A stretch of DNA of 64,000 bases from an uncultured Verrucomicrobia subdivision 3 bacterium (lineage in GTDB: Bacteria; Verrucomicrobiota; Verrucomicrobiia; Limisphaerales; UBA11358), in assembly GCA_903865745.1 (NCBI GenBank), contig CAIPKV010000032.1:62001-126000 (forward strand), in the 5' to 3' direction. The position numbers and the translations under genes were made by a program. The notes beneath the pieces were generated by a model. The model did no database searches. It saw only the letters and a program-made list of their open reading frames with translations, and had not been told where the DNA came from. Shown piece after piece: positions 20,014 to 30,040 of the stretch; position 1 is the stretch's first letter, and the number at the start of each line of letters is the position of its first letter.

Positions 20014-20243
20014 TGGCCCTTCACCTTGCTCATCGCACGGGCATCAAGGTGGGACTTGATCAGTCGCGGGTTAAACCAAATCAACCGGCCAATCCGCACG
20101 TGGGGCAAGTTCTGCTGGTTGGAGCGGAGCCAGCGCAGCGAGGGCCGGCACGCCGGATTAGGGAATAAGGTTTCCAGCAAACGCGGCCCGTCCACCATGC
20201 CAGCCAGCCAATCGTTGTTTATTTGTTCTGCTTGCATCGTCAT
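20010..20243 (-). CDS. Excisionase/HTH-like small DNA-binding protein
   Basis: MTMQAEQINNDWLAGMVDGPRLLETLFPNPACRPSLRWLRSNQQNLPHVRIGRLIWFNPRLIKSHLD; position in the operon. Confidence 0.55.
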   Translation of the reverse strand: MTMQAEQINNDWLAGMVDGPRLLETLFPNPACRPSLRWLRSNQQNLPHVRIGRLIWFNPRLIKSHLDARAMSKVKGQ

Positions 20244-20323
20244 GTGTAAAGCATATCCGCAATGCATATACAGTCCAATAAGTATATTGATATTTAATGC
20301 ATATATGTTATGCTTTAAAAAAT
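20244..20323. promoter_or_regulatory. Divergent promoter/operator between the Xis-like and XRE regulator genes
   Basis: AT-rich with repeated GCATAT/ATATGC motifs: AAAGCATATCCGCAATGCATATAC ... TTTAATGCATATATGTTATGCTTTAAA. Confidence 0.55.
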
Positions 20324-21067
20324 ATGAGAGTTTCACCCTTAAAGCATACGCTGGCCGTCTTGCGCATCCTGGTCGGTTTAACACAAAAAGAAATGGCGGC
20401 CATCCTACATTGTTCGGCCCCGACCATACAGGCAATCGAATTGGGTAAATTGAATTTGAGTGAGAAACTGGCGGGTTTGGTGTCCCTCCAGACCGGCATC
20501 AACCTCGCCTGGCTTTTAAAAAACGATGTCAACCAACCGCCGATTGATATTAAGGGGAAGGCCTACACCAAGGAAACGTTTGAGGAATTTCAAGCCGTTA
20601 ATCATATTAGACAAACACCGACAATGGAAAATGAAGTGGCAATATATTATCAGGAAAAATTTATTGAGCGGCTTCACGCCCTCCTCATCCGAGCCTATAT
20701 CAACGACGACACGGATCTTTGTGTCTACAAACTTTCCAAAGTTTTTGACGAATTGGAAAAACAATTCCACGTCACCGAGGCCGACCGCAATGCGATTTAT
20801 CTCAACAAACGTCCGAATCTTGAGGCTGATGCGAAAAAGGACAACCCCCTTTCTTGGATCGAATGTATTTCAGGGTTTTACGATGTTTTGGACCTGGAAG
20901 AAAAAAAGAAGATCGCCGCAAGGGGGTTAAAACTGTATTCCGAGGCGGAACTGAAGGAACAAAATATTCAAAGTGTTTATCTCGATGATAACGGCCAGTT
21001 AATCGTGAACCGTTTATCTCAATCAAAGCCAATTAATTTAAAACCAAAATCCAAAAATAAGAAATAG
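20324..21067 (+). CDS. XRE-family HTH regulator
   Basis: LAVLRILVGLTQKEMAAILHCSAPTIQAIELGKLNLSEKLA. Confidence 0.8.
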   Translation: MRVSPLKHTLAVLRILVGLTQKEMAAILHCSAPTIQAIELGKLNLSEKLAGLVSLQTGINLAWLLKNDVNQPPIDIKGKAYTKETFEEFQAVNHIRQTPTMENEVAIYYQEKFIERLHALLIRAYINDDTDLCVYKLSKVFDELEKQFHVTEADRNAIYLNKRPNLEADAKKDNPLSWIECISGFYDVLDLEEKKKIAARGLKLYSEAELKEQNIQSVYLDDNGQLIVNRLSQSKPINLKPKSKNKK

Positions 21068-21074
21068 GCGTCCA

Positions 21075-22385
21075 TCACTTAGATGCTGGACTGGATTCAG
21101 CCGGCATTATTCCGAACCACTCCGCCGCCGCCGTCGGCCGCAGCCGTTTCAGATAATTTGTGCGGATAACCTGCGGGCTGTTGCCCGCCTCATCGGCCAC
21201 GCGCGGCACGTCGCCACATTCAGCCACGCGGGCGGAAATGTAGGTGTGCCGGAGCGCATTGTGTTTCCAAGCCAGCGCCTCGATTTCATTCTTAACATCG
21301 ACGGTGTCCGTCGCCGTCTTTAAAAGCTGCTTCGTGGTGTTCACCAAAGAAACGACTTTCCCGTTTTTTTTGGCCAGCGGGAGCAAGAACGCTTTCAAGT
21401 TCGCTTTCAATGGCACAATCCGACGCGTGTCCGTTTTCGCATTTTCGGCTTTGACCTCGATAAACCCTTCTTCCAGGTCAATATCCTGCCAATCGAGCCG
21501 CGCAATTTCCGCGTGACGCAGGCCGGCAAATCCGCCAATGACAATCATCGGCAAAATCCGGTTATCGGCCGCAGCAATCAACCGCCGCATTTCATCGGCG
21601 GTGTAGATGGAAATCTGCCCCAACTTCCGCGCCGAGTAGTTTTGGACACCTTCCAGCCAGTCCGTGCCCTTCGCCAGATAGCCGCGCAATACCAGCCAGC
21701 GATTGAAAAACCCGATGACATCGCGGTGGTTTCGCCGCGTCCGCTCGGCCAATTCCAGCCCGGTCAAATAGTCGGCAATTATTTTCGGCGAGAGTGTGGA
21801 GACTTCCTGATTGAAATTTTCTGCGAAACGATCCAGCACGTTGGCCAACTGTTTTCGACGCAGGTTGGATTTGCCATCCGACTCGGCCTGCGTCTTCATC
21901 TTTCCGACCGCGTCAGCCACGGTAATCTTGGGCAGTTCGACGGCGTTACGTTTCAACCAGTCGCGGGTGACTCCCAGCGGGGTTTCCCGACCACCCAACA
22001 TTCGGCGGATTTCGCAAATTTCGCCGACCAGCTCATCTATCTCTTTTTCTATCTTCGTTTCACCCGCCTTGCCTTTGATGAAGGCGCGGGCTCGGATAAG
22101 GACGTGAGCATCGGCGGATTTGAGATTGAGGACTTCGGATTGGCCTTCCGTGATCTTATCAACGGCTTTGTCGGCGGCTTTGCGGGCCTCGGCCATGGTG
22201 GAGCGCCAGACTAGTTTGCGCTGCCCATTGGCACGGTAATCCAGCACGAAGCGAGTGACGCCATTCTTGAGGGTGGGGCGAATCCTGACGGAGATGCCGT
22301 TCTTTTTGAACTCTTTGACCGCGCCAGCTTCGGGAGTGTGGGAGTTTTCGGATTCCTTAACGGAGGTAGTTGCATCTGCGTTCAT
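21075..22385 (-). CDS. Tyrosine-type site-specific integrase
   Basis: C-terminal GGFAGLRHAEIARLDWQDID, HNALRHTYIS, GNSPQVIRTNYLKR catalytic boxes; adjacent to the tRNA. Confidence 0.9.
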   Translation of the reverse strand: MNADATTSVKESENSHTPEAGAVKEFKKNGISVRIRPTLKNGVTRFVLDYRANGQRKLVWRSTMAEARKAADKAVDKITEGQSEVLNLKSADAHVLIRARAFIKGKAGETKIEKEIDELVGEICEIRRMLGGRETPLGVTRDWLKRNAVELPKITVADAVGKMKTQAESDGKSNLRRKQLANVLDRFAENFNQEVSTLSPKIIADYLTGLELAERTRRNHRDVIGFFNRWLVLRGYLAKGTDWLEGVQNYSARKLGQISIYTADEMRRLIAAADNRILPMIVIGGFAGLRHAEIARLDWQDIDLEEGFIEVKAENAKTDTRRIVPLKANLKAFLLPLAKKNGKVVSLVNTTKQLLKTATDTVDVKNEIEALAWKHNALRHTYISARVAECGDVPRVADEAGNSPQVIRTNYLKRLRPTAAAEWFGIMPAESSPASK

Positions 22386-22445
22386 CTATCCACATGATAG
22401 ACTACGGATAGATTTTAGTCAATATATCGTTTATATTGAAAAAAA

Positions 22446-22523
22446 TGGTCGGGGCGGTGAGATTCGAACTCACGACCTCTTGCACCCGAAGCAAGCGCGC
22501 TAGCCAGACTACGCTACGCCCCG
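22446..22523 (-). tRNA. tRNA-Pro(CGG), CCA encoded
   Basis: CGGGGCGTAGCGTAGTCTGGCTAGCGCGCTTGCTTCGGGTGCAAGAGGTCGTGAGTTCGAATCTCACCGCCCCGACCA; anticodon loop TTCGGGT. Confidence 0.95.
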
Positions 22524-22723
22524 ACAAATTAGTTTTGAAGGATGCCATGCCGGATGCAAAATGCAATCTGAAATTCCATCCAACTGGCGTCGGGCAGGTA
22601 GTGCCCTGGTTTTATTTTGGTGTTGCCGGGAAGATTTTTATAACCAGATTGGTGCCGCACGCGTCTGTTCGAATTGACGCGATTCTGGGAACCGGGTTCG
22701 CGCCGCAAATCATCCATCAAATC

Positions 22724-23158
22724 ATGGCAAAAAACACCTGGTTGCTCATTTTCGTTGCGGTGGTTTTGGCGACCGCCTATGTGGTCTTTTTCACCGACTG
22801 GTTCCGGCCCCACACCGTGACTATCTTTCACACTTGTCGCAATGTGCGGTTCCGTCAGGGGCAGGAAAACAACCAGCCGGCGGTGATTTTTGGGCTCACA
22901 CGCCCGCTGAAGATTACCGAAATCAAGGTTGTGGTCCTCGCCGACTATCAAGCGAACCACAACGTCCTCCCGCTCTGGCATCTGGTGGCCAGTTCGAATG
23001 CGGTACCCGAGAAAACTTTTATTTATGGCCAGCACATCCGCGGTCTCAAGCCGGAGGTTCCCGGCACCCACGCCCAGCCGCTCACAAATGATGTCACCTA
23101 CCGGCTGCTCCTCACAGCTGGCAATCTTCGGGGCGAGCACGACTTCATGCTAAAGTAG
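22724..23158 (+). CDS. Hypothetical membrane-anchored protein
   Basis: MAKNTWLLIFVAVVLATAYVVFF N-terminal TM; the ORF-track start lies inside the tRNA and was re-set. Confidence 0.6.
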   Translation: MAKNTWLLIFVAVVLATAYVVFFTDWFRPHTVTIFHTCRNVRFRQGQENNQPAVIFGLTRPLKITEIKVVVLADYQANHNVLPLWHLVASSNAVPEKTFIYGQHIRGLKPEVPGTHAQPLTNDVTYRLLLTAGNLRGEHDFMLK

Positions 23159-23803
23159 GTTTGTCGGTTTCAGCGGTGCGAAAGTTTTACGGTGGATGAG
23201 GCAAGCGCCATGTTTAGCGATGGCTGCCAGATGTTTTGCCGTGCCATAACCTTTATGTGCCTCAAAACCGTATTCAGGAAACTGCCTGGCATACTCCCGC
23301 ATCTGCCGGTCGCGCGTCACTTTGGCGAGCACACTCGCGGCGGCGATGGAATAGCTCCGCGCATCGCCCTTGACGATGGCGGTTTGCGGGACGCGCAAGG
23401 TCTTTACCGGACGACCATCCACGAGCGCGTGCGGTGGCAACGGATTTAGCTGAGCCAGCGCTTCGTTCATAGCTCGATGCGTGGCTTGGAGGATGTTTAT
23501 CTCATCAATGACGTCCGCATCGACGCTGGCGACGGCGAATTCAATCTCGGCGCAGCGGGTAAGGAATTCAAAATACCGTTCGCGCTGGGACTCGGTGAGT
23601 TGCTTGGAATCATTGAGCCCGGCGAGCTCGGCAGGCAGGCCGCATTCCGCCCAGCGTGGGGGCAGGATGGCGGTGGCAGCTACCACCGGCCCAGCGAGCG
23701 GCCCCCGCCCGGCCTCATCTACGCCGGCAACGCGCGTAATCTGTTGCTGCCAGAGCACGCGTTCGAATTCAAAGCGATCTAGTTCGTCGGTGCGTGCCAT
23801 CAT
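23150..23803 (-). CDS. rnhB: Ribonuclease HII
   Basis: GVDEAGRGPLAGPVVAA, LNDSKQLTESQRE, SIAAASVLAKVTRDR. Confidence 0.96.
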   Translation of the reverse strand: MMARTDELDRFEFERVLWQQQITRVAGVDEAGRGPLAGPVVAATAILPPRWAECGLPAELAGLNDSKQLTESQRERYFEFLTRCAEIEFAVASVDADVIDEINILQATHRAMNEALAQLNPLPPHALVDGRPVKTLRVPQTAIVKGDARSYSIAAASVLAKVTRDRQMREYARQFPEYGFEAHKGYGTAKHLAAIAKHGACLIHRKTFAPLKPTNLL

Positions 23804-23884
23804 TTGGATTTTTGGTGATTTCGGAGAACTGTCAAAATCAAAATCAGTGTTTCATCTGTATTCACCTGCGGCTAAAATCTAACT

Positions 23885-24418
23885 ATGAAAATCGAATCCC
23901 TCCGCATCGGCATGAAGGTGCGTCATCCGCAGTACGGTTCTGGTCAGGTCAAAGCTATTTCCGAAGCGGTGGCGGAAATCCAGTTCGATGATGGCGTCAA
24001 GCGTACGGTTGCGCCCGAAGCCAGCGGCTTGGAGTCGATGGAACTGCTCGCGAACATCAATGGCTTGGAACTGCCCTTGAAACAATTGGTGGCGGAAACC
24101 TTGGCGGCGGCGCTAAAGCAGCGGGCGCTGGAAAAATCGCATGCCGTCGTGGAGCAACTCGGCCTGCGGTGGAACGGCGGCCGGCTGGTGCTGCACCCGG
24201 CGGACGCTGCGTTGCAGACGAAGGAAGTGCCGCTGGAAGTATTTTTCCATAAAATCGTGATGGTCCGAAATAATTTGCGCGTGCTAGAACAGAAAATTAA
24301 CGCGCATGAGAAGTTATCGGATGGCGAGAAGGTGGAGATGCAACAATATATTACCAAAAGCTACGGCTCACTAACGACATTCAATGTGCTGTTCAAGGAG
24401 AAAGAAGATCAGTTTTAA
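23885..24418 (+). CDS. Conserved hypothetical protein
   Basis: MKIESLRIGMKVRHPQYGSGQVKAI...: CarD/UvrD-tail-like N-terminus. Confidence 0.6.
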   Translation: MKIESLRIGMKVRHPQYGSGQVKAISEAVAEIQFDDGVKRTVAPEASGLESMELLANINGLELPLKQLVAETLAAALKQRALEKSHAVVEQLGLRWNGGRLVLHPADAALQTKEVPLEVFFHKIVMVRNNLRVLEQKINAHEKLSDGEKVEMQQYITKSYGSLTTFNVLFKEKEDQF

Positions 24419-24433
24419 TTCCGAAAGCTAACA

Positions 24434-25633
24434 TTAGAGCAGATGCCCGAGCTTGTCCTTCTTGGTTTTCAGGTAGCGCTCATTGTGCGGGTTGGGCTTC
24501 ACCTTGATGGGAACCTGCTGCGTAATTTTCAAACCGTAGCCTTCGAGGCCGACGATTTTCTTCGGATTATTGGTCAGCAAACGGATGGTTTTCAAACCTA
24601 AGTCAACGAGGATTTGCGCGCCGAGGCCATATTCGCGTAAATCCATCTTGAAGCCGAGTTTTTCATTGGCCTCCACGGTGTCGTAGCCCTGCTCTTGCAA
24701 TTTGTAAGCCTTGATTTTCGGCGCGAGGCCGATGCCGCGGCCTTCCTGCCGCATGTACAGAATCACACCGCAGCCAGCCTCGGCCACTTGCTGCATGGCG
24801 GAATGCAATTGCGGACCGCAGTCGCAACGGCGTGAACCGAAGACATCGCCGGTGAGACATTCGCTATGGACACGCACGAGGACATTCTTCTGTCCAGCCA
24901 CGTCACCGCGCACGAGGGCAAGATGATGCTGGCCATCCACATTGGAACGGTAGAGGTGCAGGTCGAAATCGCCATAGTCAGTCGGCATCTGCACGACTTC
25001 CTCATGTTCAATGAGTTTCTCGCGCGTGCGGCGGAACTCAATGAGCGCGGCGATGGAGCAGATTTTTAATTTATGCTTCTTGGCGAACTTCAATAACTGT
25101 GGCAGCCGTGCCATGGAGCCGTCATCATTGAGAATTTCGCACAGTACACCGATGGGGCGCCGGCCGGCGAGGCGCGCGAGGTCCACGGTGGCCTCGGTAT
25201 GACCGGCGCGTTGTAGCACACCGCCCGACTTAGCGCGTAATGGAAATATGTGGCCCGGTTGCACCAGGTCTTCCGGCACGGCGACGGGCGCGGACATGAT
25301 CTGAATGGTCTTGGCGCGGTCGGCGGCGCTGATGCCGGTGCTGATGCCGCGCGCGGCGTCCACACTGACTTGGAAATCGGTGCGGTGGCTTTCGCGATTT
25401 TGCTGCACCATGCGGTCAATGCCGAGCTGCTGCAAGCGTTCGCCCGTGGTCGAGACACAAATCAAACCGCGACCGTGTTTGGCCATGAAGTTGATGGCGG
25501 CGGGCGTGGCATGCTGGCCGGCGACGATGAGGTCGCCCTCGTTCTCGCGGTCGGCGTCGTCCACCACGATGACCATTTTGCCGCGGCGGATGTCGGCGAG
25601 AACGGCCTCGATGGAGTCAAGTTTGGTTTTCAT
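24434..25633 (-). CDS. ribBA: 3,4-dihydroxy-2-butanone 4-phosphate synthase / GTP cyclohydrolase II
   Basis: [62 protein letters not shown]. Confidence 0.97.
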   Translation of the reverse strand: MKTKLDSIEAVLADIRRGKMVIVVDDADRENEGDLIVAGQHATPAAINFMAKHGRGLICVSTTGERLQQLGIDRMVQQNRESHRTDFQVSVDAARGISTGISAADRAKTIQIMSAPVAVPEDLVQPGHIFPLRAKSGGVLQRAGHTEATVDLARLAGRRPIGVLCEILNDDGSMARLPQLLKFAKKHKLKICSIAALIEFRRTREKLIEHEEVVQMPTDYGDFDLHLYRSNVDGQHHLALVRGDVAGQKNVLVRVHSECLTGDVFGSRRCDCGPQLHSAMQQVAEAGCGVILYMRQEGRGIGLAPKIKAYKLQEQGYDTVEANEKLGFKMDLREYGLGAQILVDLGLKTIRLLTNNPKKIVGLEGYGLKITQQVPIKVKPNPHNERYLKTKKDKLGHLL

Positions 25634-25792
25634 CAGCGCGAACAGCCTAGTCGCAGCGCTGGGAAAAGTCACATCATTCGTAATCGCGTTCCGGTGCGGA
25701 TTTTGTTTGCGGCATCAGCTACTTTGATTAAAGTGAACTGGTAACTTTTCGAATCATCGTGGCGAGGGAGGCGGTTGGAGCCATGAAACCAA

Positions 25793-26548
25793 ATGTCATC
25801 CAGTCATTCAGAAAAAAAGTCCGGTACCGCAACGGCGCATGTTTCCGCCGCCGGGAATGATTTGCAGGATAACCTCCGCCGGCTTGACCGGCTCGCCAAT
25901 CTCGGCCTCGTCTCCGCCGGCCTCGCACATGAAATTAAGAATGGCCTCGTCGCCATCAAGACCTACATCGATCTCCTTTTGGAAAAAGAAAGCGACGCGG
26001 AGATGGCCGGGCTGGTACGGCGCGAGTTGAAGCGCATTGACGGGCTGGCGACGCAGATGCTACGGCTCTCATCGCCGAAGTCCGGCACCATGACGAAGGT
26101 GAACATCCACGAGGTGCTCGACCATTCGCTGCGGCTGCTGGAACATCAGATGACCGAGCGGTTGATTCAGCTGAAACGCGATTATCGTGCCACACCGGAC
26201 ACGGTGCGTGGCAACGAATCGCAGTTGCAACAGGCATTCATCAATCTCGTGCTGAACGGCGTCGAGGCCATTGGTACTCATGGCGCACTAACTGTGCGGA
26301 CTGAGATCTTTCACGGCACGGCGGGCGGGGCGGGGCTAAAGATTTTCTTCGAAGACACGGGGGCGGGCATCCCGTTGGAAAACCAGTCGCGGTTGTTTGA
26401 GCCATTCTTCACCACCAAGAAAAACGGCACGGGTCTGGGGCTGGCCATCAGCCGGCGCGTGGCCGAGGATCACCAGGGAACCATCGAAGTGGTCAGCGAG
26501 GCGGGGCGCGGTTCAACCTTCATCGTTTCGCTCACCGCAGAGCTGTAA
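25793..26548 (+). CDS. Sensor histidine kinase
   Basis: AGLAHEIKNGLVAIKTY H-box; DTGAGIPLENQSRLFEPFFTTKKNGTGLGLAISRR. Confidence 0.9.
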   Translation: MSSSHSEKKSGTATAHVSAAGNDLQDNLRRLDRLANLGLVSAGLAHEIKNGLVAIKTYIDLLLEKESDAEMAGLVRRELKRIDGLATQMLRLSSPKSGTMTKVNIHEVLDHSLRLLEHQMTERLIQLKRDYRATPDTVRGNESQLQQAFINLVLNGVEAIGTHGALTVRTEIFHGTAGGAGLKIFFEDTGAGIPLENQSRLFEPFFTTKKNGTGLGLAISRRVAEDHQGTIEVVSEAGRGSTFIVSLTAEL

Positions 26549-26559
26549 ACTTTTCCAGA

Positions 26560-27570
26560 TTACTTGTCCCCTGTGGCCGGCGTACGTTCCGGTAGCAGCG
26601 TCCAAGCTTGCCCGTCGGCGGAAGTCAGCAGGCCGAAGGTCGTCCGGTACGCTGCGTTTTCGCCCATCAATATCATCAGCCACTGCGAACCGTCCTGCCA
26701 CACATAGGGCGCGCCGTAGCGATGCGCCATCCAAGTTTGGCGCGGTAGCGCAATGGGTCCCTCCAATCTCCAATTAATCAAGTCCGGTGAACTGGCGCGG
26801 GCCAAGTGCTGCGCGCCCAAACCTTCGCTGTAAATCATCGTCCAATGGTCGTCTGTCCGGAAAACCATTGTGTTCTCCACGCCATCCGGTGCGCGTTCAG
26901 AAAAGCCGATGAGCGGCGCGTCCGGCGTGAGCATCTGCCATTGCTTCAAATCCGGATCCTGTGTGATGGCGTGTCCCATCAAATTGCCGCGAATCTTTTG
27001 CCCGCTTTCGTTGGTGCGATAGGCCGAGCCGATGAAGAAGCAATGCAGCGCATTACCAACCACGATCAGGCTTGGGTCAATCACACGATGTTGTCCGTTC
27101 CACGGTAAGTTCAGCGCTTCGGTGAGAAACGGCTTGGGCGCAGACCACGTTTTCAAGTCCGTGGACTCCGCGAAGACCAACTGGGTCGGTTTCGCAGGAT
27201 ACGTTTGATACGGCAACAGCCAGCGGCCGTGCCAGCGGACCACGTCGCCGGGTGACGCGCAGCCCGGCGGCGAAACATCGTGATCATTTTCGAAGTGCAC
27301 AAAATCTTTGGTGAATACGCAGCCGATGGTCCAGTTCTTCGGATTGCCCCAGCCCGACTGCTCCGCTGCGAAGCGCGAATAAAACAGCAGATAGCCCGCA
27401 TCGGTTTTCAAAACGGATGGGTCGCGCAGGTTGTCGCGAGAAACCCACACCGGGTTGCGCAGGTTTTCAAGTTGCAAGCCAGCGTAACTTGGCGTCGGAA
27501 CCGCCCAGACGTAATTGAAGGTCAGACTGAGCGCAAGCCAGGCGCCAAGAGTTAGTTTTAGCTGGTTCAT
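26560..27570 (-). CDS. Secreted glycoside hydrolase (GH43/GH32-like five-bladed propeller)
   Basis: Signal peptide; RDPSVLKTDAGYLLFYSR, VIDPSLIVVGNALHCFF. Confidence 0.7.
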   Translation of the reverse strand: MNQLKLTLGAWLALSLTFNYVWAVPTPSYAGLQLENLRNPVWVSRDNLRDPSVLKTDAGYLLFYSRFAAEQSGWGNPKNWTIGCVFTKDFVHFENDHDVSPPGCASPGDVVRWHGRWLLPYQTYPAKPTQLVFAESTDLKTWSAPKPFLTEALNLPWNGQHRVIDPSLIVVGNALHCFFIGSAYRTNESGQKIRGNLMGHAITQDPDLKQWQMLTPDAPLIGFSERAPDGVENTMVFRTDDHWTMIYSEGLGAQHLARASSPDLINWRLEGPIALPRQTWMAHRYGAPYVWQDGSQWLMILMGENAAYRTTFGLLTSADGQAWTLLPERTPATGDK

Positions 27571-27633
27571 GTTGGATTCAATGACTTACTTCAGAAGAGC
27601 ATTACGAATCCGCCCGCTTCGCCGGTTCCGTTT

Positions 27634-29874
27634 TTATTCCCCGACGAGGTGGAAGCGGTTGACCACGTCGTCGCCTACTTGTGAGGATGGCGCCGCCTTG
27701 AGCGAGAACATCACTGCGATGGTCACATCGGCCGAGCTGCCCTCATTGTTAGCCACGCGGAGCGTTAGCGCCGAGGTCCAGCTGCGCAGGTCGCGATAAA
27801 TCGTAAACTGCTGGTCCTGCATCCGTTCAATCACCGCATTGTAATTCTGCGTAATGCGCGCGCCCCAATTATCGCCCACGCGTACGAAGAGGGTACTGGT
27901 GACCGTCTGGTTCTCGGTCCAAGTGCTGTTGCCCCAAGTGCCGCCGCGCAGATACCAGTAGCCGAGCCCCCAGCTCCAGCGGTCGCTCGGGGCGAAGGTG
28001 AGCTGCTGAAAACTCATGTTCAGGTTGCCGCCATCGAGGTCGTAGCGCGTCTGGGATTCCGCCGTAAGCCAGGTGCGCGGCTTGAAGGCGAACGAGGAGT
28101 AAAGGTCGTTCAAAGTATTCTGGCCGGCCTGAGGATCGAGCCGCCAGTCGAGCTGCAGATTCCAGTCCACCAGCTTATCCAATTCGCCATCGCGCTTGGT
28201 TTGAAGGGTGTTGCGGAGGCCGAAGCGAATGACGTTCTGCGTATCAATCGAATCAATGTTGTTGTAGTCCGGAAAGGTTACCGGCAGTTCCGTGAGGCTC
28301 GGTTGTTCGCCATCGAACTGCGGCAGATTAGACGGCGGCGTGCTTGGGGCCGGCACATACACATAGTTCGCAGACGGCTCGATGATGTGGCGCAAACCGT
28401 CCACCTGCCAAAAGCCGTTGGTCGCGTTCACCCACAGTTGCGAGGCCTTGAACGAAGTGCCGATGCCCGTATTGAAGACTTCCCGTGTGACCGAGCCGCT
28501 GCTGCCGGTGTTGGTGGCGTTCTGCTCGCTGTAATAAGTCACACGCCCGCCGACGCGCGGAGTCACGTTGAGCCAATGGAAGAAAGTCCACGGCAGCGTG
28601 AATTGATGATAGGTGTCCAAGCGCGCCGCCGAGTTGATATTCGTCCCGTTGTTGCTGCTATAAGTGGAGTTCGTGTTCGCGGCAAACTGTTGATACCAGC
28701 CCGCGGAACTTTCGCTGTCGTAATAGACCGGCGTGTCGAGCACCTGCTGTTGAAAGCCGGTGAGCCGCACATCCGGCAGGCGCTCAACCTGGTCAAAATA
28801 GCTGTTAATGCGCGGCGTGGTCAGCGCGTCGAGGCTCCAGTTGTCCCAATATTTATTCGCCTCGACGAAGGAGCTGGGCTGGGGGTTGTTCGCGTACGTG
28901 CCCGCGTAGAAGTCATGCAGCACGAGCGGGTCGGACTGATAATTGATCAGCGCCTTGAGGTTCAAGTTCGTCGCCGGCGTCGCCTGCCAGGTGCCCGCGA
29001 AGACCTGGCGGTTGTAAGGAATGCTGCCGTATTGCGGGAAGGCGTTCGTGCTGGTGTTCGGCTTCTGATCATTCAGGTAATAATACTTCAGCCCGACCTG
29101 GCCCCATTCGCCGAGGTGCAGGTCCACATCCGGGCCCACGCCCAGGCCGCGTTTCGCGCGGTAATCCGCGTGGACTTTGCCATCCGCGTTCGTGCCCGCG
29201 TACCAGTTGTACGTATTGAGCAAGAAAGGTCCGTACGTGCTTCGAAAGCCCGGCGAGAACGTGAAGTTATTTGCGTGCGGGCCGAGGTTGCGCTTGTAAT
29301 ACGGCAGATAAAACACCGGCACGCCGTGCATATAAAACACTGCGTTCCACATCTCCACCGACTTGGTGCCCGTGATCCGGAGGCGCGAGCAGTGCACGCG
29401 CAATTCCGGGTCCGTCACGTCATCCGTCGTGAGGAAGGCATCATTAGCATAATAAACTTTATTACTGGAATTGCCCGACAAGTCATGGCCTGTCAGGTAC
29501 ACCGGCCATTTGCCCGTGCGGAAAGATTCGCTCTGCATCTGATGCGTCTTGAAATTGTACCGGATATGGTCGCCCACCCAGAGCTGGTCGGCGGATTCGA
29601 TACGCACATTGCCATCGGCGATCACCTGACCGGATTGCTGGTTCACCGAAGCCGAGTCCGCAGTCAAAGTCGTGCTACCATATTTGATATAGATGCCGTT
29701 GGTGCCCATGGCCGTGCCGGTGGCCGGGTCATAATCCACCAAACCTTGAACCGTGCCGGGAATAATCTTGCTCAGTGCATCTACTTCCCAGGAAACGTTC
29801 GTCTCCTGCGCCGTCGCGGAAATCAGGGCAAGCGCCAGGAAGAGCAGCGCGATGGCGGAAAAAGGTTTCATCAA
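27634..29874 (-). CDS. lptD: LptD/OstA-like LPS assembly outer-membrane protein
   Basis: OstA-like GNVRIESADQLWVGDHIRYNFKTHQMQSESFRTGK, then beta-barrel with HIIEPSANYVYVP. Confidence 0.8.
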   Translation of the reverse strand: MMKPFSAIALLFLALALISATAQETNVSWEVDALSKIIPGTVQGLVDYDPATGTAMGTNGIYIKYGSTTLTADSASVNQQSGQVIADGNVRIESADQLWVGDHIRYNFKTHQMQSESFRTGKWPVYLTGHDLSGNSSNKVYYANDAFLTTDDVTDPELRVHCSRLRITGTKSVEMWNAVFYMHGVPVFYLPYYKRNLGPHANNFTFSPGFRSTYGPFLLNTYNWYAGTNADGKVHADYRAKRGLGVGPDVDLHLGEWGQVGLKYYYLNDQKPNTSTNAFPQYGSIPYNRQVFAGTWQATPATNLNLKALINYQSDPLVLHDFYAGTYANNPQPSSFVEANKYWDNWSLDALTTPRINSYFDQVERLPDVRLTGFQQQVLDTPVYYDSESSAGWYQQFAANTNSTYSSNNGTNINSAARLDTYHQFTLPWTFFHWLNVTPRVGGRVTYYSEQNATNTGSSGSVTREVFNTGIGTSFKASQLWVNATNGFWQVDGLRHIIEPSANYVYVPAPSTPPSNLPQFDGEQPSLTELPVTFPDYNNIDSIDTQNVIRFGLRNTLQTKRDGELDKLVDWNLQLDWRLDPQAGQNTLNDLYSSFAFKPRTWLTAESQTRYDLDGGNLNMSFQQLTFAPSDRWSWGLGYWYLRGGTWGNSTWTENQTVTSTLFVRVGDNWGARITQNYNAVIERMQDQQFTIYRDLRSWTSALTLRVANNEGSSADVTIAVMFSLKAAPSSQVGDDVVNRFHLVGE

Positions 29875-29937
29875 ACGCGGCCAGTTAAACAGAATGCGCC
29901 CCCAACTGCCAAGCTGGATTTAAAACAGGGAAGTCTC

Positions 29938-30040
29938 AACGCCAAGGCGCAAAGGTACAAAGGCGCAGCCGGAAGGTTTCAACTGAAGGATTTTGCTGGG
30001 CTGTTTTCCTTGCACCTTCGGGTCTTGGCGCCTTGGCGTT
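29938..30040. repeat. Intergenic inverted repeat
   Basis: AACGCCAAGGCGC (29938-29950) and GCGCCTTGGCGTT (30028-30040), perfect 13-bp arms. Confidence 0.8.

Larger units (their letters stand above)
11920..22457. mobile_element. Putative integrative/satellite-like element inserted at tRNA-Pro(CGG)
   Basis: 15-bp direct repeat at both ends, tRNA-proximal tyrosine integrase, primase + D5-like ATPase + HTH genes, accessory genes; no capsid or tail genes seen. Confidence 0.75.

Noticed and set aside
22436-22723. N-terminal extension of the 22436-23158 ORF
   Set aside because: The extension lies through tRNA-Pro; the real start is probably ATG 22724 with a TM helix.
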